Shown one piece after another: positions 52,078-60,365 of a DNA stretch of 64,000 nt. The notes under the pieces were generated by a model. It was not told where the DNA came from. It searched no databases and was given only the letters and a program-made list of their open reading frames with translations. Position numbers and translations under genes: made by a program. The stretch is from JANXQZ01 sp038225555. Lineage in GTDB: Bacteria > Acidobacteriota > Terriglobia > Bryobacterales > Bryobacteraceae. The stretch's first letter is position 1. Each line of letters begins with the position of its first letter. Where the stretch lies: contig JBBRRB010000030.1 in assembly GCA_038225555.1 (NCBI GenBank), positions 1-64,000 of the forward strand, written 5' to 3'.

Positions 52078-53382
52078 ATGCGCACTGTCGATTTGATCCA
52101 CCGCAAGAGAGATGGCGAAGAATTATCCACGGAAGAGATCAAGAGCCTGGTAGACGGCTATGTTCGCGACGAGATTCCAGATTATCAGTTTTCGGCGTTT
52201 CTCATGGCCGTTTTCTATTCTGGAATGACTGACCGCGAAGTAAGCGCGCTTACTGACGTGATGGTGCATTCGGGGGAAAAGCTCGATCTGAGTGCCATCC
52301 CTGGATTGAAAGTCGATAAGCATTCCACAGGCGGAGTGGGCGACAAAACAAGCTTAATTTCGGCCCCTCTTGCGGCAGCTGCGGGCGTTGTAGTTCCCAT
52401 GATTTCGGGCAGGGGGCTGGGTCACACTGGCGGAACGCTCGACAAATTGGAATCCATTCCAGGGTTCCGAACCGATTTAAGCGTAGAACAGTTCAAAGGT
52501 CTGCTGGGCCGTCACAAACTGGCTTTCATCGGCCAGACCCAGGAGGTCGCGCCCGCCGACGGCAAAATGTATTCTCTGCGGGATGCAACGGCCACCGTGG
52601 AGTCCATTCCGCTGATCGCTTCTTCGATTATGTCGAAAAAACTGGCGGTCGGGCTGGACGCGCTGGTGCTGGACGTGAAAGTTGGCTCCGGCGCTTTCAT
52701 GAAGAAGCAAGTTGACGCGCGCCGCCTCGCACAGATGATGGTGGGCATCGGCCGCCGCATGGACGTGCGTGTTCAAGCCCTGATCACGGATATGAACCAG
52801 CCGCTCGGCTATGCAGTGGGCAACGCGCTCGAGATTATGGAGGTCTCCCAAACTCTGCAGAATGCCGGGCCTACCGATCTCACTCGCATCTGTCTCGAAC
52901 TCGCCGCGCGCATGATCTTCCTGGGCAAAATCGTCCCGACTCTGGACGAAGCCCGTGAACTGGCTCAGCGCAAGCTGCTGGATGGATCGGGCTACCGCAA
53001 GTTCAAGGAAGTGATCCAGGCGCAGGGCGGAAATCCGAACGTGCTGGATCGTTTCGAGTTGCTGCCCAACGCGACCGGCGTGAGAGAGATTGCCTCTCCG
53101 CGGGCCGGCTACATTAGCGCGATCGATGCCGAGTTGATCGGCGTCGCTTCCTCGATGATCGGCGCAGGGCGCGACATGAAGGAAGACAAAATCGATCCCG
53201 CCGTGGGCGTCATTCTCGAAGTAAAGACCGGAAATAAGGTCGATTCGGGCGGGGTGTTATGCCGTCTGTATTACACGAACGAAGACCGCGTGGAAGAAGC
53301 CGCTCAGCAGATTGAGGACGCATTTCGCATTTCAGCGACTCCGCCCGAGGAGCGCGAATTGATTCTCGAAGTAGTGGGATAA
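52078..53382 (+). CDS. deoA: Thymidine/pyrimidine-nucleoside phosphorylase
   Basis: 434 residues from the ATG at 52078; the frame is open further upstream but only this start fits the family length. Signatures: DKHSTGGVGDKTSLISAPLA (phosphate and K+ binding), ISGRGLGHTGGTLDKLESIP (the family signature), SIMSKKLAVGLDALVLDVKV and GSGAFMK. The Lys in GGVGDK fits the broad-specificity pyrimidine-nucleoside branch (Pdp) as well as DeoA. It splits thymidine or uridine to base and (deoxy)ribose 1-phosphate in the cytoplasm. No strong ribosome binding site is visible. Confidence 0.93.
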   Translation: MRTVDLIHRKRDGEELSTEEIKSLVDGYVRDEIPDYQFSAFLMAVFYSGMTDREVSALTDVMVHSGEKLDLSAIPGLKVDKHSTGGVGDKTSLISAPLAAAAGVVVPMISGRGLGHTGGTLDKLESIPGFRTDLSVEQFKGLLGRHKLAFIGQTQEVAPADGKMYSLRDATATVESIPLIASSIMSKKLAVGLDALVLDVKVGSGAFMKKQVDARRLAQMMVGIGRRMDVRVQALITDMNQPLGYAVGNALEIMEVSQTLQNAGPTDLTRICLELAARMIFLGKIVPTLDEARELAQRKLLDGSGYRKFKEVIQAQGGNPNVLDRFELLPNATGVREIASPRAGYISAIDAELIGVASSMIGAGRDMKEDKIDPAVGVILEVKTGNKVDSGGVLCRLYYTNEDRVEEAAQQIEDAFRISATPPEERELILEVVG

Positions 53383-53390
53383 CATTGTGG

Positions 53391-53428
53391 GGCAGCCAAG
53401 CCTGGCTGCAGCCGGCTTTCAGCCGGCT
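53391..53428. repeat. Tandem hairpin (REP-like) element
   Basis: Two adjacent hairpins follow the phosphorylase stop codon: a 7-bp stem (GCAGCCA, loop AGCC, TGGCTGC; 53392-53409) and an 8-bp stem (AGCCGGCT, loop TTC, AGCCGGCT; 53410-53428). The GGCTTTCAGCC core also occurs at 6521-6531. It may terminate transcription or be a dispersed REP-type element. Confidence 0.55.
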
Positions 53429-53444
53429 CTGGGTAGTTCTCATC

Positions 53445-54950
53445 ATGCAAAAGACATCTCTAGTTCTCCTCTTCTGTCTTAGTCTCCCAGCAGCCGAAGC
53501 CCCCCGTAAATTCGCAGTCACTCCCGACATACAGGGAGCGCTTGACCGCATTTCGCCAAATTCTCTGCGAGGCAATCTCTCGTTCCTCGCCTCCGATCTT
53601 CTGGCAGGCCGGGATACGCCCTCGAAAGGGCTCGACATCGCCGCAGAATTCATCGCCGCCCAGTATCGCAAAGCCGGCATTGAGCCAGCGGGCGATGATG
53701 GCTATTTTCAGACCGCAAAGCTGAAACTGCAACAGCCGAATCGGGAAGGGTTCGCGCTGACATTCGCGGACGGAGACAAGAGCCTTTCCATCGACTCTCA
53801 ACAGGTTGCCCTCCGTCTGACCCAAGCGCTTGATCTCAAGCACGCGGCTATCTTTAAACTCGATCTTACAGATGCCGCCTTCCTCGAAAAGGTGCTGCCT
53901 GAGCAACTCGCAGGCAAAGTAGTGATCACTGAATTTACTCGCGGTTCGATGCAACGAGGGCGCGCGGCCAGGGACAAGTTGCGAAACGCCAAAGCAGCTC
54001 TCACCATCATGCTGGAACGCAAGGCACCGGATACATTCGGACGCGAGACTACTCAACTTTTCGATCCCGAACAAACCGACCCGCAATCTCCGCGAATTTC
54101 AATTTCCGGTGAGGCCGCCAGCCGCTTCTACGACGACTTGAAGCCCGGCCTGTCCGAGTCCGCCGTCGCCTCCCTGCACGCCGCCGCCCCGAAAGAACAG
54201 ACCGTGCAGCTGCGCAATGTCGTCGGGATTCTGCGCGGATCCGACCCGAGTTTGAAAGAAACCTGCGTGCTCGTCAGCGCGCACTACGATCACATCGGCG
54301 AGAAGAGTTCAGGCGATGGCGACCGCATCTACAACGGCGCGAACGACGATGGCAGCGGCACAGTATCTGTGATCGAACTTGCGAACGCTCTGCAAAATCT
54401 CAAACAACGCCCCAAGAGAAGCATCGTATTTGTCACGTTCTTCGGCGAGGAGAAAGGCGGATTCGGTTCACGATACTACGCGCGCCATCCGGTGATTTCG
54501 CTCAACAGAACGGTGGCGGATATTAATCTCGAACAGGTCGGCCGCACAGACTCGACCGAAGGCGAGCAGAAGGATAACGCCTCGGTGACTGGCTTCGACT
54601 ACTCGGACGTGGCCGACGTTCTTCAGGCGGCGGGGGCGTTAACGGGCATCAAGGTTTACAAGAACGAGCATGCCAGCGACCTCTATTTCAGCGCCAGCGA
54701 CAACGTCTTTCTCGCCGAGGCCGGAGTTCCCGCTCACTCGATCTGCGTGGCCTTCAACTACTCCGACTATCACGGCTTGGGCGATGAGTGGCCGAAAATC
54801 GACTACGAAAACATGGCTAAAGTGGATCGCATGGTCGCAGTCGCTTTGCTAATGCTCGCCGAAAGCCCGGAATCGCCTCACTGGAATGCGGACAACCCAA
54901 AGGCCGCGCGCTATCTGAAGGCTTGGAAGCTCTTGCATTTGTTACCCTAA
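53445..54950 (+). CDS. Secreted M28-family metallopeptidase
   Basis: 501 residues from the ATG at 53445, which starts a signal peptide (MQKTSLVLLFCLSLPAAEA); the longer frame from 53385 runs through a hairpin repeat. The M28 zinc site is present: LVSAHYDHIG (first His), NDDGSGTVSVIELA (bridging Asp), FVTFFGEEKGGFGSRYYA (catalytic and metal Glu) and YHGLGDEW (last His). A protease-associated-like insertion separates N-terminal and catalytic parts. It should act as an aminopeptidase in the periplasm or outside. The next gene, RNase J, starts 7 bases after its stop. Confidence 0.9.
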   Translation: MQKTSLVLLFCLSLPAAEAPRKFAVTPDIQGALDRISPNSLRGNLSFLASDLLAGRDTPSKGLDIAAEFIAAQYRKAGIEPAGDDGYFQTAKLKLQQPNREGFALTFADGDKSLSIDSQQVALRLTQALDLKHAAIFKLDLTDAAFLEKVLPEQLAGKVVITEFTRGSMQRGRAARDKLRNAKAALTIMLERKAPDTFGRETTQLFDPEQTDPQSPRISISGEAASRFYDDLKPGLSESAVASLHAAAPKEQTVQLRNVVGILRGSDPSLKETCVLVSAHYDHIGEKSSGDGDRIYNGANDDGSGTVSVIELANALQNLKQRPKRSIVFVTFFGEEKGGFGSRYYARHPVISLNRTVADINLEQVGRTDSTEGEQKDNASVTGFDYSDVADVLQAAGALTGIKVYKNEHASDLYFSASDNVFLAEAGVPAHSICVAFNYSDYHGLGDEWPKIDYENMAKVDRMVAVALLMLAESPESPHWNADNPKAARYLKAWKLLHLLP

Positions 54951-54957
54951 TGTTTTA

Positions 54958-56628
54958 ATGTCAGATCGCAAGTTGCAGATCGTGCCCCTAGGCGGGCTAG
55001 GCGAATTCGGGATGAACTCCATGGCGATTCGCTACGGAGACGACATCATCGTGGTGGATGCGGGGATGATGTTCCCCGATGCCGAATTGCTCGGAGTGGA
55101 CATAGTCACACCGGACTTCGCCTATTTGGAGCAGCACAAGGATAAAGTTCGAGGGCTGATTCTCACCCACGGACATGAAGACCACATCGGCGCGGTTCCG
55201 TTCCTGCTCGGCCAAATGGACATTCCCGTCTACGGCACGGCGTTCACGCTCGCCTTGGTGGAGCGACGACTGGACGAGCACGAGCTTCTGGGCCAAGTCA
55301 AGCTGCATCGGGTAAAACCCGGCCAAAAGATCGTTCTGGGACCGTTCGCGGTCGAGTTCATCCACGTTACGCATTCGATTGTCGCAGCCGTGGCGGTCGC
55401 GATTACGACCCCGCTGGGCGTCATCATCCACACGGGCGATTTCAAAGTAGATCCGACGCCAACGGACAACGCGCTCTTCGATCTCCATACTTTCGCCGAA
55501 TACGGCAAGCGCGGCGTGCTGCTGCTTATGTCGGACTCGACCAATGTCGATCGGCCCGGCTATACCGAAAGCGAGCGCGCAGTGCGTCCGCGCTTGGAGG
55601 AAATTTTCTACCGCTGCGAGCGCCGGCTGATCGTTTCGTGTTTCAGTTCCTCGATTCATCGGTTGCAGCAGATTCTGGAACTCGCGCATGAGTACGGCCG
55701 GAAGGTGGCGCTTCTCGGCCGCAGCATGAACAATACCACCGAGATCGCGCACTCGCTCGGCTTCCTGCATATTCCAGACAATATTTTGCTGCGGCCGCAA
55801 GACATCTCTCAGACCGCGCCTAGCAAGCTGGTGGTGCTCGCTTCTGGCACCCAGGGCGAGCCAATGTCGGCGCTCTCCCGCATGGCCGTCGACAATCATA
55901 AGAACATCTCGGTGGAGAAAGGCGACACCGTGGTGCTCAGTTCGCGCATCATCCCGGGCAATGAAAAAGGGATCTACCGGATGATCAATCACTTCGCCAA
56001 ACGCGGTGCCGAACTGATCTACGGGACTATGAATCCGCCGGTGCATGTCTCGGGGCATGGAAGCGCGGAGGAGTTGAAGCTCATTCTAAATCTGGTTCGT
56101 CCGCGATATTTTCTGCCAGTGCATGGCGAGTACCGACAACTCGCGAAACATGCCTCGCTGGCGCAGCATCTGCGCGGTGCAGGACTTGAAGAATCCTTCG
56201 TGCTGGAAACAGGCGAGTCACTCGAGATTGACGGACGAGGCGCGCGTCGCGGACCGAAGATCCCGGTAGGGCGCATCTGCATCGATTCGGGATCGCTTGA
56301 TGAAGTCGTGGAAGATATCGTCATCCGCGATCGTCGGCATCTCTCCGAAGACGGATTTGTGCTGCCGATCATCGCGATCAGCAAACATTCGGGCAAGAGC
56401 GAGGCCCTGCCCGAGATCGTCAGCCGCGGATTCATGTCGTTCGAGGATGGCTCCAGTCTGTTGCAGGAGGCGCGCCAAGTGGTCGCCAAGACGGTGCAGA
56501 TGTCGAGCGCGGAGGAGCGCGGCGATTGGGGCGTGATGCAGGAAAAAGTTCGTTCCGACCTGAAGCGTTTTCTCACCAAACAAACAGCCAGGCGACCCCT
56601 GATCATCCCCGTGATTCTGGAGGTTTAA
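54958..56628 (+). CDS. rnj: Ribonuclease J
   Basis: 556 residues, the usual length. It opens with IVPLGGLGEFGMNSMAIRYG and carries the beta-lactamase metal motif LILTHGHEDHIGAVPFLL, HTGDFKVDPTPTD, the beta-CASP MSDSTNVDRPGYTESE, and GNEKGIYRMINHFAKRGAEL then VHVSGHGSAEELKLILNLVR and FLPVHGEYRQLAKHA. RNase J is a cytoplasmic 5'-3' exo- and endonuclease for mRNA decay and rRNA maturation. Its stop is directly followed by the ATG of the FAD oxidase gene, so they are co-transcribed. Confidence 0.95.
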   Translation: MSDRKLQIVPLGGLGEFGMNSMAIRYGDDIIVVDAGMMFPDAELLGVDIVTPDFAYLEQHKDKVRGLILTHGHEDHIGAVPFLLGQMDIPVYGTAFTLALVERRLDEHELLGQVKLHRVKPGQKIVLGPFAVEFIHVTHSIVAAVAVAITTPLGVIIHTGDFKVDPTPTDNALFDLHTFAEYGKRGVLLLMSDSTNVDRPGYTESERAVRPRLEEIFYRCERRLIVSCFSSSIHRLQQILELAHEYGRKVALLGRSMNNTTEIAHSLGFLHIPDNILLRPQDISQTAPSKLVVLASGTQGEPMSALSRMAVDNHKNISVEKGDTVVLSSRIIPGNEKGIYRMINHFAKRGAELIYGTMNPPVHVSGHGSAEELKLILNLVRPRYFLPVHGEYRQLAKHASLAQHLRGAGLEESFVLETGESLEIDGRGARRGPKIPVGRICIDSGSLDEVVEDIVIRDRRHLSEDGFVLPIIAISKHSGKSEALPEIVSRGFMSFEDGSSLLQEARQVVAKTVQMSSAEERGDWGVMQEKVRSDLKRFLTKQTARRPLIIPVILEV

Positions 56629-57951
56629 ATGTTCGCGGTCGAGGACGCGTCCGGCTTTACTGGACAAGCGGACGAAATTGTCTCGCCACGAACAGCCCCG
56701 GAAGTAGCGGCGATTCTGACGCGCGCCAATCGAGAACGGCTGCCAGTCACGATCTCCGGTGCGGGCACGGGAGTGACCGGCGGACGAGTCCCCTCCCGCG
56801 GCATCCTGCTTTCGCTCGATAGATTTAAGCGGCTCGATATCGAAAAGGGGCGAGCGTTCGCGGGAGCGGGCGTGTCCCTCAACGACCTCCAAACGGCGTG
56901 TCTTCCCACCCGCCAGTTCTACGCACCCGATCCAACCGAGTCGACAGCCAGTGTCGGCGGCAGCATTGCCACCAACGCCAGCGGATCGCGAAGCTTTCGC
57001 TATGGCAGCACTCGCAAACACGTTTTGTCGTTGACGGTAGCTCTAATGGACGGATCTCTTCGCACGTTTCACCGAGGCGAAGCAGTGGACTTCGAAGTCC
57101 CGATGCTTTCGATTCCGCACACGACAAAATGTACTGCCGGTTATGCGCTGAAGCCCGGCATGGACTGGGTGGATTTGTTAATCGGATCTGAGGGAACGCT
57201 AGGCGTCGTGCTCGAAGCCGAACTGGCGTTGATGCCGGCACCTGAAGACTTGCTGTCAGGCGTGGTGTTCTTTGACACCGATGCCGGGGCGCTGGAGGCA
57301 GTGGACCAGTGGCGCTCAATACCTGGCCTGCGCATGCTCGAGTACTTCGATCGGCGCTCGTTAAACGTGCTGAGAACCAAGTACTCCGACGTGCCGAGCC
57401 GAGCGGGTGCGGCTTTGCTGGTTGAGGATCAAGACGCGGACGTAGATGCTTGGCTGGAGCGCGTGCCGGAAGACGATAGCTGGTTTGCATTGAGCGATCA
57501 GGATCGGGAGCGTTTCCGCCGCTTCCGCCATGCGCTCCCCGAGATGGTGAACGAAACCATGCATCTTCGCGGATTCCTGAAACTGGGTTCCGATTTCGCG
57601 GTGCCGCTGGAGCGCAATCGCGAGATGCTGGCCTTTTATCATGAGCAGTTGCGGGACCTCGATTACGTGATCTTCGGACACATCGGTGACGCGCATGTGC
57701 ACGTCAATATTCTGCCCGAGTCTGCGGAACAGTTCGAACAAGGCAAGGATCTGATGACAGTGTTCGCTCGCCATGCAGTGAAGTTAGGCGGCACTGTATC
57801 CGCCGAGCACGGCCTTGGGAAGCGCAAGGCCGCCTTCCTTGAGATTCAGTACTCGCCAGCGGAGATCGAGGCGATGAAAGCCGTGAAGCAGCGACTTGAC
57901 CCCAACTGGCTACTAGGTCAAGGCAATCTATTCCAAGTTCCGTGGCGCTAG
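56629..57951 (+). CDS. FAD-linked oxidase (GlcD/D-lactate dehydrogenase type)
   Basis: 440 residues. The FAD_binding_4 domain has VSPRTAPEVAAILTRANRER, LPVTISGAGTGVTGGRVPSR and SVGGSIATNASGSRSFRYGS. The C-terminal FAD-oxidase domain includes IFGHIGDAHVHVNILPE (flavin-site His residues), VSAEHGLGKRKA and MKAVKQRLDPNWLLGQGNLF. It oxidises a D-2-hydroxy acid such as glycolate or D-lactate. No GlcE/GlcF partner genes are nearby. The start abuts the RNase J stop, and both were probably read from one promoter. Confidence 0.92.
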   Translation: MFAVEDASGFTGQADEIVSPRTAPEVAAILTRANRERLPVTISGAGTGVTGGRVPSRGILLSLDRFKRLDIEKGRAFAGAGVSLNDLQTACLPTRQFYAPDPTESTASVGGSIATNASGSRSFRYGSTRKHVLSLTVALMDGSLRTFHRGEAVDFEVPMLSIPHTTKCTAGYALKPGMDWVDLLIGSEGTLGVVLEAELALMPAPEDLLSGVVFFDTDAGALEAVDQWRSIPGLRMLEYFDRRSLNVLRTKYSDVPSRAGAALLVEDQDADVDAWLERVPEDDSWFALSDQDRERFRRFRHALPEMVNETMHLRGFLKLGSDFAVPLERNREMLAFYHEQLRDLDYVIFGHIGDAHVHVNILPESAEQFEQGKDLMTVFARHAVKLGGTVSAEHGLGKRKAAFLEIQYSPAEIEAMKAVKQRLDPNWLLGQGNLFQVPWR

Positions 57952-58013
57952 GAAATTGATCGATCCGTTGCGCAAACAGTGTGTAATAATACCTATCAGC
58001 GTGAGGAAGCGCG

Positions 58014-58213
58014 ATGGACAGCCGAGACGTCATAAGGAAGCTGAAAGACGCTGGCTGGCACGAAGTGATCAGGTGGGCAGCCATAAGCAGTTTAAACATC
58101 CGGAGAAGAAGGGCCGCGTCACCGTCCCGCATCCCAAGCGTGACGTTCCGATAGGAACGCTGAGAAGCATCGAGAGGCAGGCCGGAATAACGTTAAGGAT
58201 AATTCTGGAATAA
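58014..58213 (+). pseudogene. hicA: Frameshifted HicA toxin gene
   Basis: The ATG at 58014 with GAGGAAG upstream begins MDSRDVIRKLKDAGWHEV, the start of HicA. The rest of HicA, QVGSHKQFKHPEKKGRVTVP then HPKRDVPIGTLRSIERQAG, lies in another frame and ends at 58213. One base is missing near 58068. The frame that starts correctly misses the catalytic His (in GSHKQF) and stops after 47 codons. No slippery heptamer is seen at the junction. HicB follows intact 8 bases later. Confidence 0.8.
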
Positions 58214-58221
58214 GAAGCGGA

Positions 58222-58635
58222 ATGACCATGGAATATATCGCATATCTACACAAGGACCGGAAGTCGGATTTCGGAGTCAGCTTCCCGGATTTTCCGGGCT
58301 GTGTAACGGCTGGCAAGACGCTCGAGGAATCCCGCCATATGGCTGCGGAAGCTCTGACGCTGCACATCGAAGGTATGGTCGAAGACGGGGCCGAAATCCC
58401 CAAGCCGTCATCTCTGGACGCCCTGGCGGATGATCCGGCGATGAAAGGAGCTGTAGCGTTTATGGTGAGCGTTGAGCCCCCGAGAGACAAGACGGTGCGC
58501 ATCAACATCGCGGCTCGCGAAAGCCAAGTCGAGCGGATTGACGCGCGTGCCCAGCGTCTCGGGCTTAGCCGGTCAGCCTACCTCATCCAATCCGGCCTCG
58601 GGCAGCTTGAAAAGAAGCCGCGCCGTCGGGCTTAG
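58222..58635 (+). CDS. hicB: HicB-type antitoxin
   Basis: 137 residues (the ATG at 58228 is an alternative start). The HicB fold is clear: YIAYLHKDRKSDFGVSFPDF, PGCVTAGKTLEESRHMAAEA and LTLHIEGMVEDGAEIPKPSS. The C-terminal ~40 residues look like a ribbon-helix-helix DNA-binding part (KTVRINIAARESQVERIDAR, LGLSRSAYLIQSGL). HicB binds HicA and represses the operon. Here it survives beside a broken toxin. Confidence 0.92.
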   Translation: MTMEYIAYLHKDRKSDFGVSFPDFPGCVTAGKTLEESRHMAAEALTLHIEGMVEDGAEIPKPSSLDALADDPAMKGAVAFMVSVEPPRDKTVRINIAARESQVERIDARAQRLGLSRSAYLIQSGLGQLEKKPRRRA

Positions 58636-58639
58636 CCCC

Positions 58640-60046
58640 CTACTTCTCCGCTTGGAACGTGGTCCACGGGCGCGAAGGCAGGTCCTTCAAAATATCTTTC
58701 TGCCAAGCGAATTGCGGGTGCTTTTTCAAATGCTCCGCTGCCTTGAAATCGATGCCGCATGAGTGTCCCATCGCGGCCGTGAAGGTCATCAAACCAATCA
58801 TCGCTGAGTCAGCGGCTTTGTTCTGCACCGCGCCCGCGATCCCGAATTCCGGCTCCCATGGTTTCGCTCCCCGCGAAGACAGATCGATGTGGCCGCACAG
58901 CGTACGCTCGTTCGGATCGGTCTTCTTAGCGAACGTATCGTAGTGATCGCCCAGGAAACGCTGGGCCGCCTGCACATCGATCTTGCCCTTGTTTTCGCTC
59001 ATTAACTGATCCCAGCGTATATGCCGAGCATTGGCCGTAAGCCCCAGGTCTTTCACCGCGAAGTCAGTTTCTTCGGCGATCAGCTTCGGATTGTCCGGGA
59101 AGTTGGAGCCGACGAAGTAGCCGTCCTTTTTGGTTTGCAGCGTCACGTTCTTGAGACCCAGTTCCAGACTTCCGATCTCATTCGTTTTCGTATCTACAAG
59201 CAGCCAGTTATTCGCGTAGCCCCCGTTATTGCCTTCCTTCATGATGTCCGCGAATTCCGCGATGGATGCCGCAAACTGCATCGCCTTGCGCGCGCGGACG
59301 AACTCGGGAACACCCTGCGGGTCGAAGCTCGAAAAATATCCGATTGTTGTTTCCGTAATCGCGATGCCCGCGTCGTTGATCCCAAAATCATCACCGCTGT
59401 GAATGAGCCCCGGCATCCCGTCCATCAAGATCTTGTGGCCCTTGGCAGGGGCGATGTCGAACACGATATTCCAGCGCGAACCTTCCTTGTATTCAGTCCA
59501 GTTGTTGTGCGCGATGACGGGCTTGCCGTCCTTCGTGTAGCTCCCGGTAGCCACGAAGGCGCTGCAATGCTCAGGCGTGGGCCGCTTGGCGGATAGGATT
59601 TTATGTTCCTTGTCGTACCAGGTTGTGTAGTAGGGCGAAAGTTCCAGCCACGCGTTCAGAGCCACTACATCCCACAAATCCATCTTGACGCCCTTCGCCT
59701 TCACCCCGTCTGTGATGCCCTGCAGTTCCTCGCGATACTGGGCTTCTACCCGCGGCCATAAAACGTTCTGGGAGGCGTCGCGGAAGAAAGCCCAATTCTT
59801 CTTGGAATCGTGCATGAGTCCGCGCGAGATTACCTTGAACGTGTCCTGAATCTCCGGCGCGAGCAGGTATCCGTGCTGATAGCCAATCTCCGCCGGAGAT
59901 CCTTCCAGCTTCACGTGGATCCAGCCGTTTTGATCGGGCTGCCGGGAAGACTTCTTCAGCCGCACATCGGTTTGCGGTTCGCGGGCGGCGGGAGCGGCCG
60001 ACAAAGTCAAAGCCAAAAGGACGAGCGATCCAGCGAGTTTCAGCAT
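58640..60046 (-). CDS. Secreted C45/phospholipase B-like hydrolase
   Basis: 468 residues with a signal peptide (MLKLAGSLVLLALTLSAAPA). The mature part has IHVKLEGSPAEIGYQHGYLL and EHCSAFVATGSYTKDGKPVI followed by HNNWTEY, where the Cys in HCSAF is the likely Ntn-type nucleophile, and PGLIHSGDDFGINDAGIAIT. This matches C45-type acyltransferase/peptidases and related phospholipase B-like proteins, which self-cleave before that Cys. Substrate unknown; action is outside the cytoplasmic membrane. It converges on hicB, four bases apart. Confidence 0.82.
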   Translation of the reverse strand: MLKLAGSLVLLALTLSAAPAAREPQTDVRLKKSSRQPDQNGWIHVKLEGSPAEIGYQHGYLLAPEIQDTFKVISRGLMHDSKKNWAFFRDASQNVLWPRVEAQYREELQGITDGVKAKGVKMDLWDVVALNAWLELSPYYTTWYDKEHKILSAKRPTPEHCSAFVATGSYTKDGKPVIAHNNWTEYKEGSRWNIVFDIAPAKGHKILMDGMPGLIHSGDDFGINDAGIAITETTIGYFSSFDPQGVPEFVRARKAMQFAASIAEFADIMKEGNNGGYANNWLLVDTKTNEIGSLELGLKNVTLQTKKDGYFVGSNFPDNPKLIAEETDFAVKDLGLTANARHIRWDQLMSENKGKIDVQAAQRFLGDHYDTFAKKTDPNERTLCGHIDLSSRGAKPWEPEFGIAGAVQNKAADSAMIGLMTFTAAMGHSCGIDFKAAEHLKKHPQFAWQKDILKDLPSRPWTTFQAEK

Positions 60047-60090
60047 GTTTTTCGAGGATAACAGACTCGGCGGAATTACACTGAAATTGC

Positions 60091-60339
60091 ATGCGCCGCG
60101 AGCCGGAACATTTTGGCGAAAGTGAGCTGGATCTCATCTATATTGCAAGAAAGCTGAAAGACGCGATTCGTGTGGAGTCGCTGTTCACGGAGATGGGTGT
60201 CGACTATGCGGTTGAAGCGGATAACTACCAAGGCGGAGTCGTTTTTCGAACTGAACGGGTAGGCGCATTCTTTTACGTGCTGCCCCAAGCCGCCGAGTTC
60301 GCTCGGGAGATCTTGCGGACCAACGGATTCCAGGGCTGA
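60091..60339 (+). CDS. Small conserved-looking protein, DUF2007-like
   Basis: 82 residues. LDLIYIARKLKDAIRVESLF, TEMGVDYAVEADNYQGGVVF and RVGAFFYVLPQAAEFAREIL give a small alpha/beta domain. The pattern is like DUF2007 ('putative signal-transducing') proteins, where a ferredoxin-like fold carries a substrate or ligand; the match is weak. It precedes the thiolase gene by 26 bases and may share its transcript. Not a shadow of another gene: nothing else is coded here. Confidence 0.7.
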   Translation: MRREPEHFGESELDLIYIARKLKDAIRVESLFTEMGVDYAVEADNYQGGVVFRTERVGAFFYVLPQAAEFAREILRTNGFQG

Positions 60340-60365
60340 GGCGCAGCCGAGAGTATCCTGGAAGC

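Noticed and set aside
58050..58090. Programmed frameshift in hicA
   Set aside because: No slippery heptamer or stimulatory hairpin at the junction; a plain one-base deletion or a sequencing error is more likely.
57956..58213. Single 85-codon gene covering the HicA C-terminal part
   Set aside because: The first half is out of frame with HicA and makes no sense as protein; only the second half is HicA-like, so the gene is frameshifted from its ATG at 58014.
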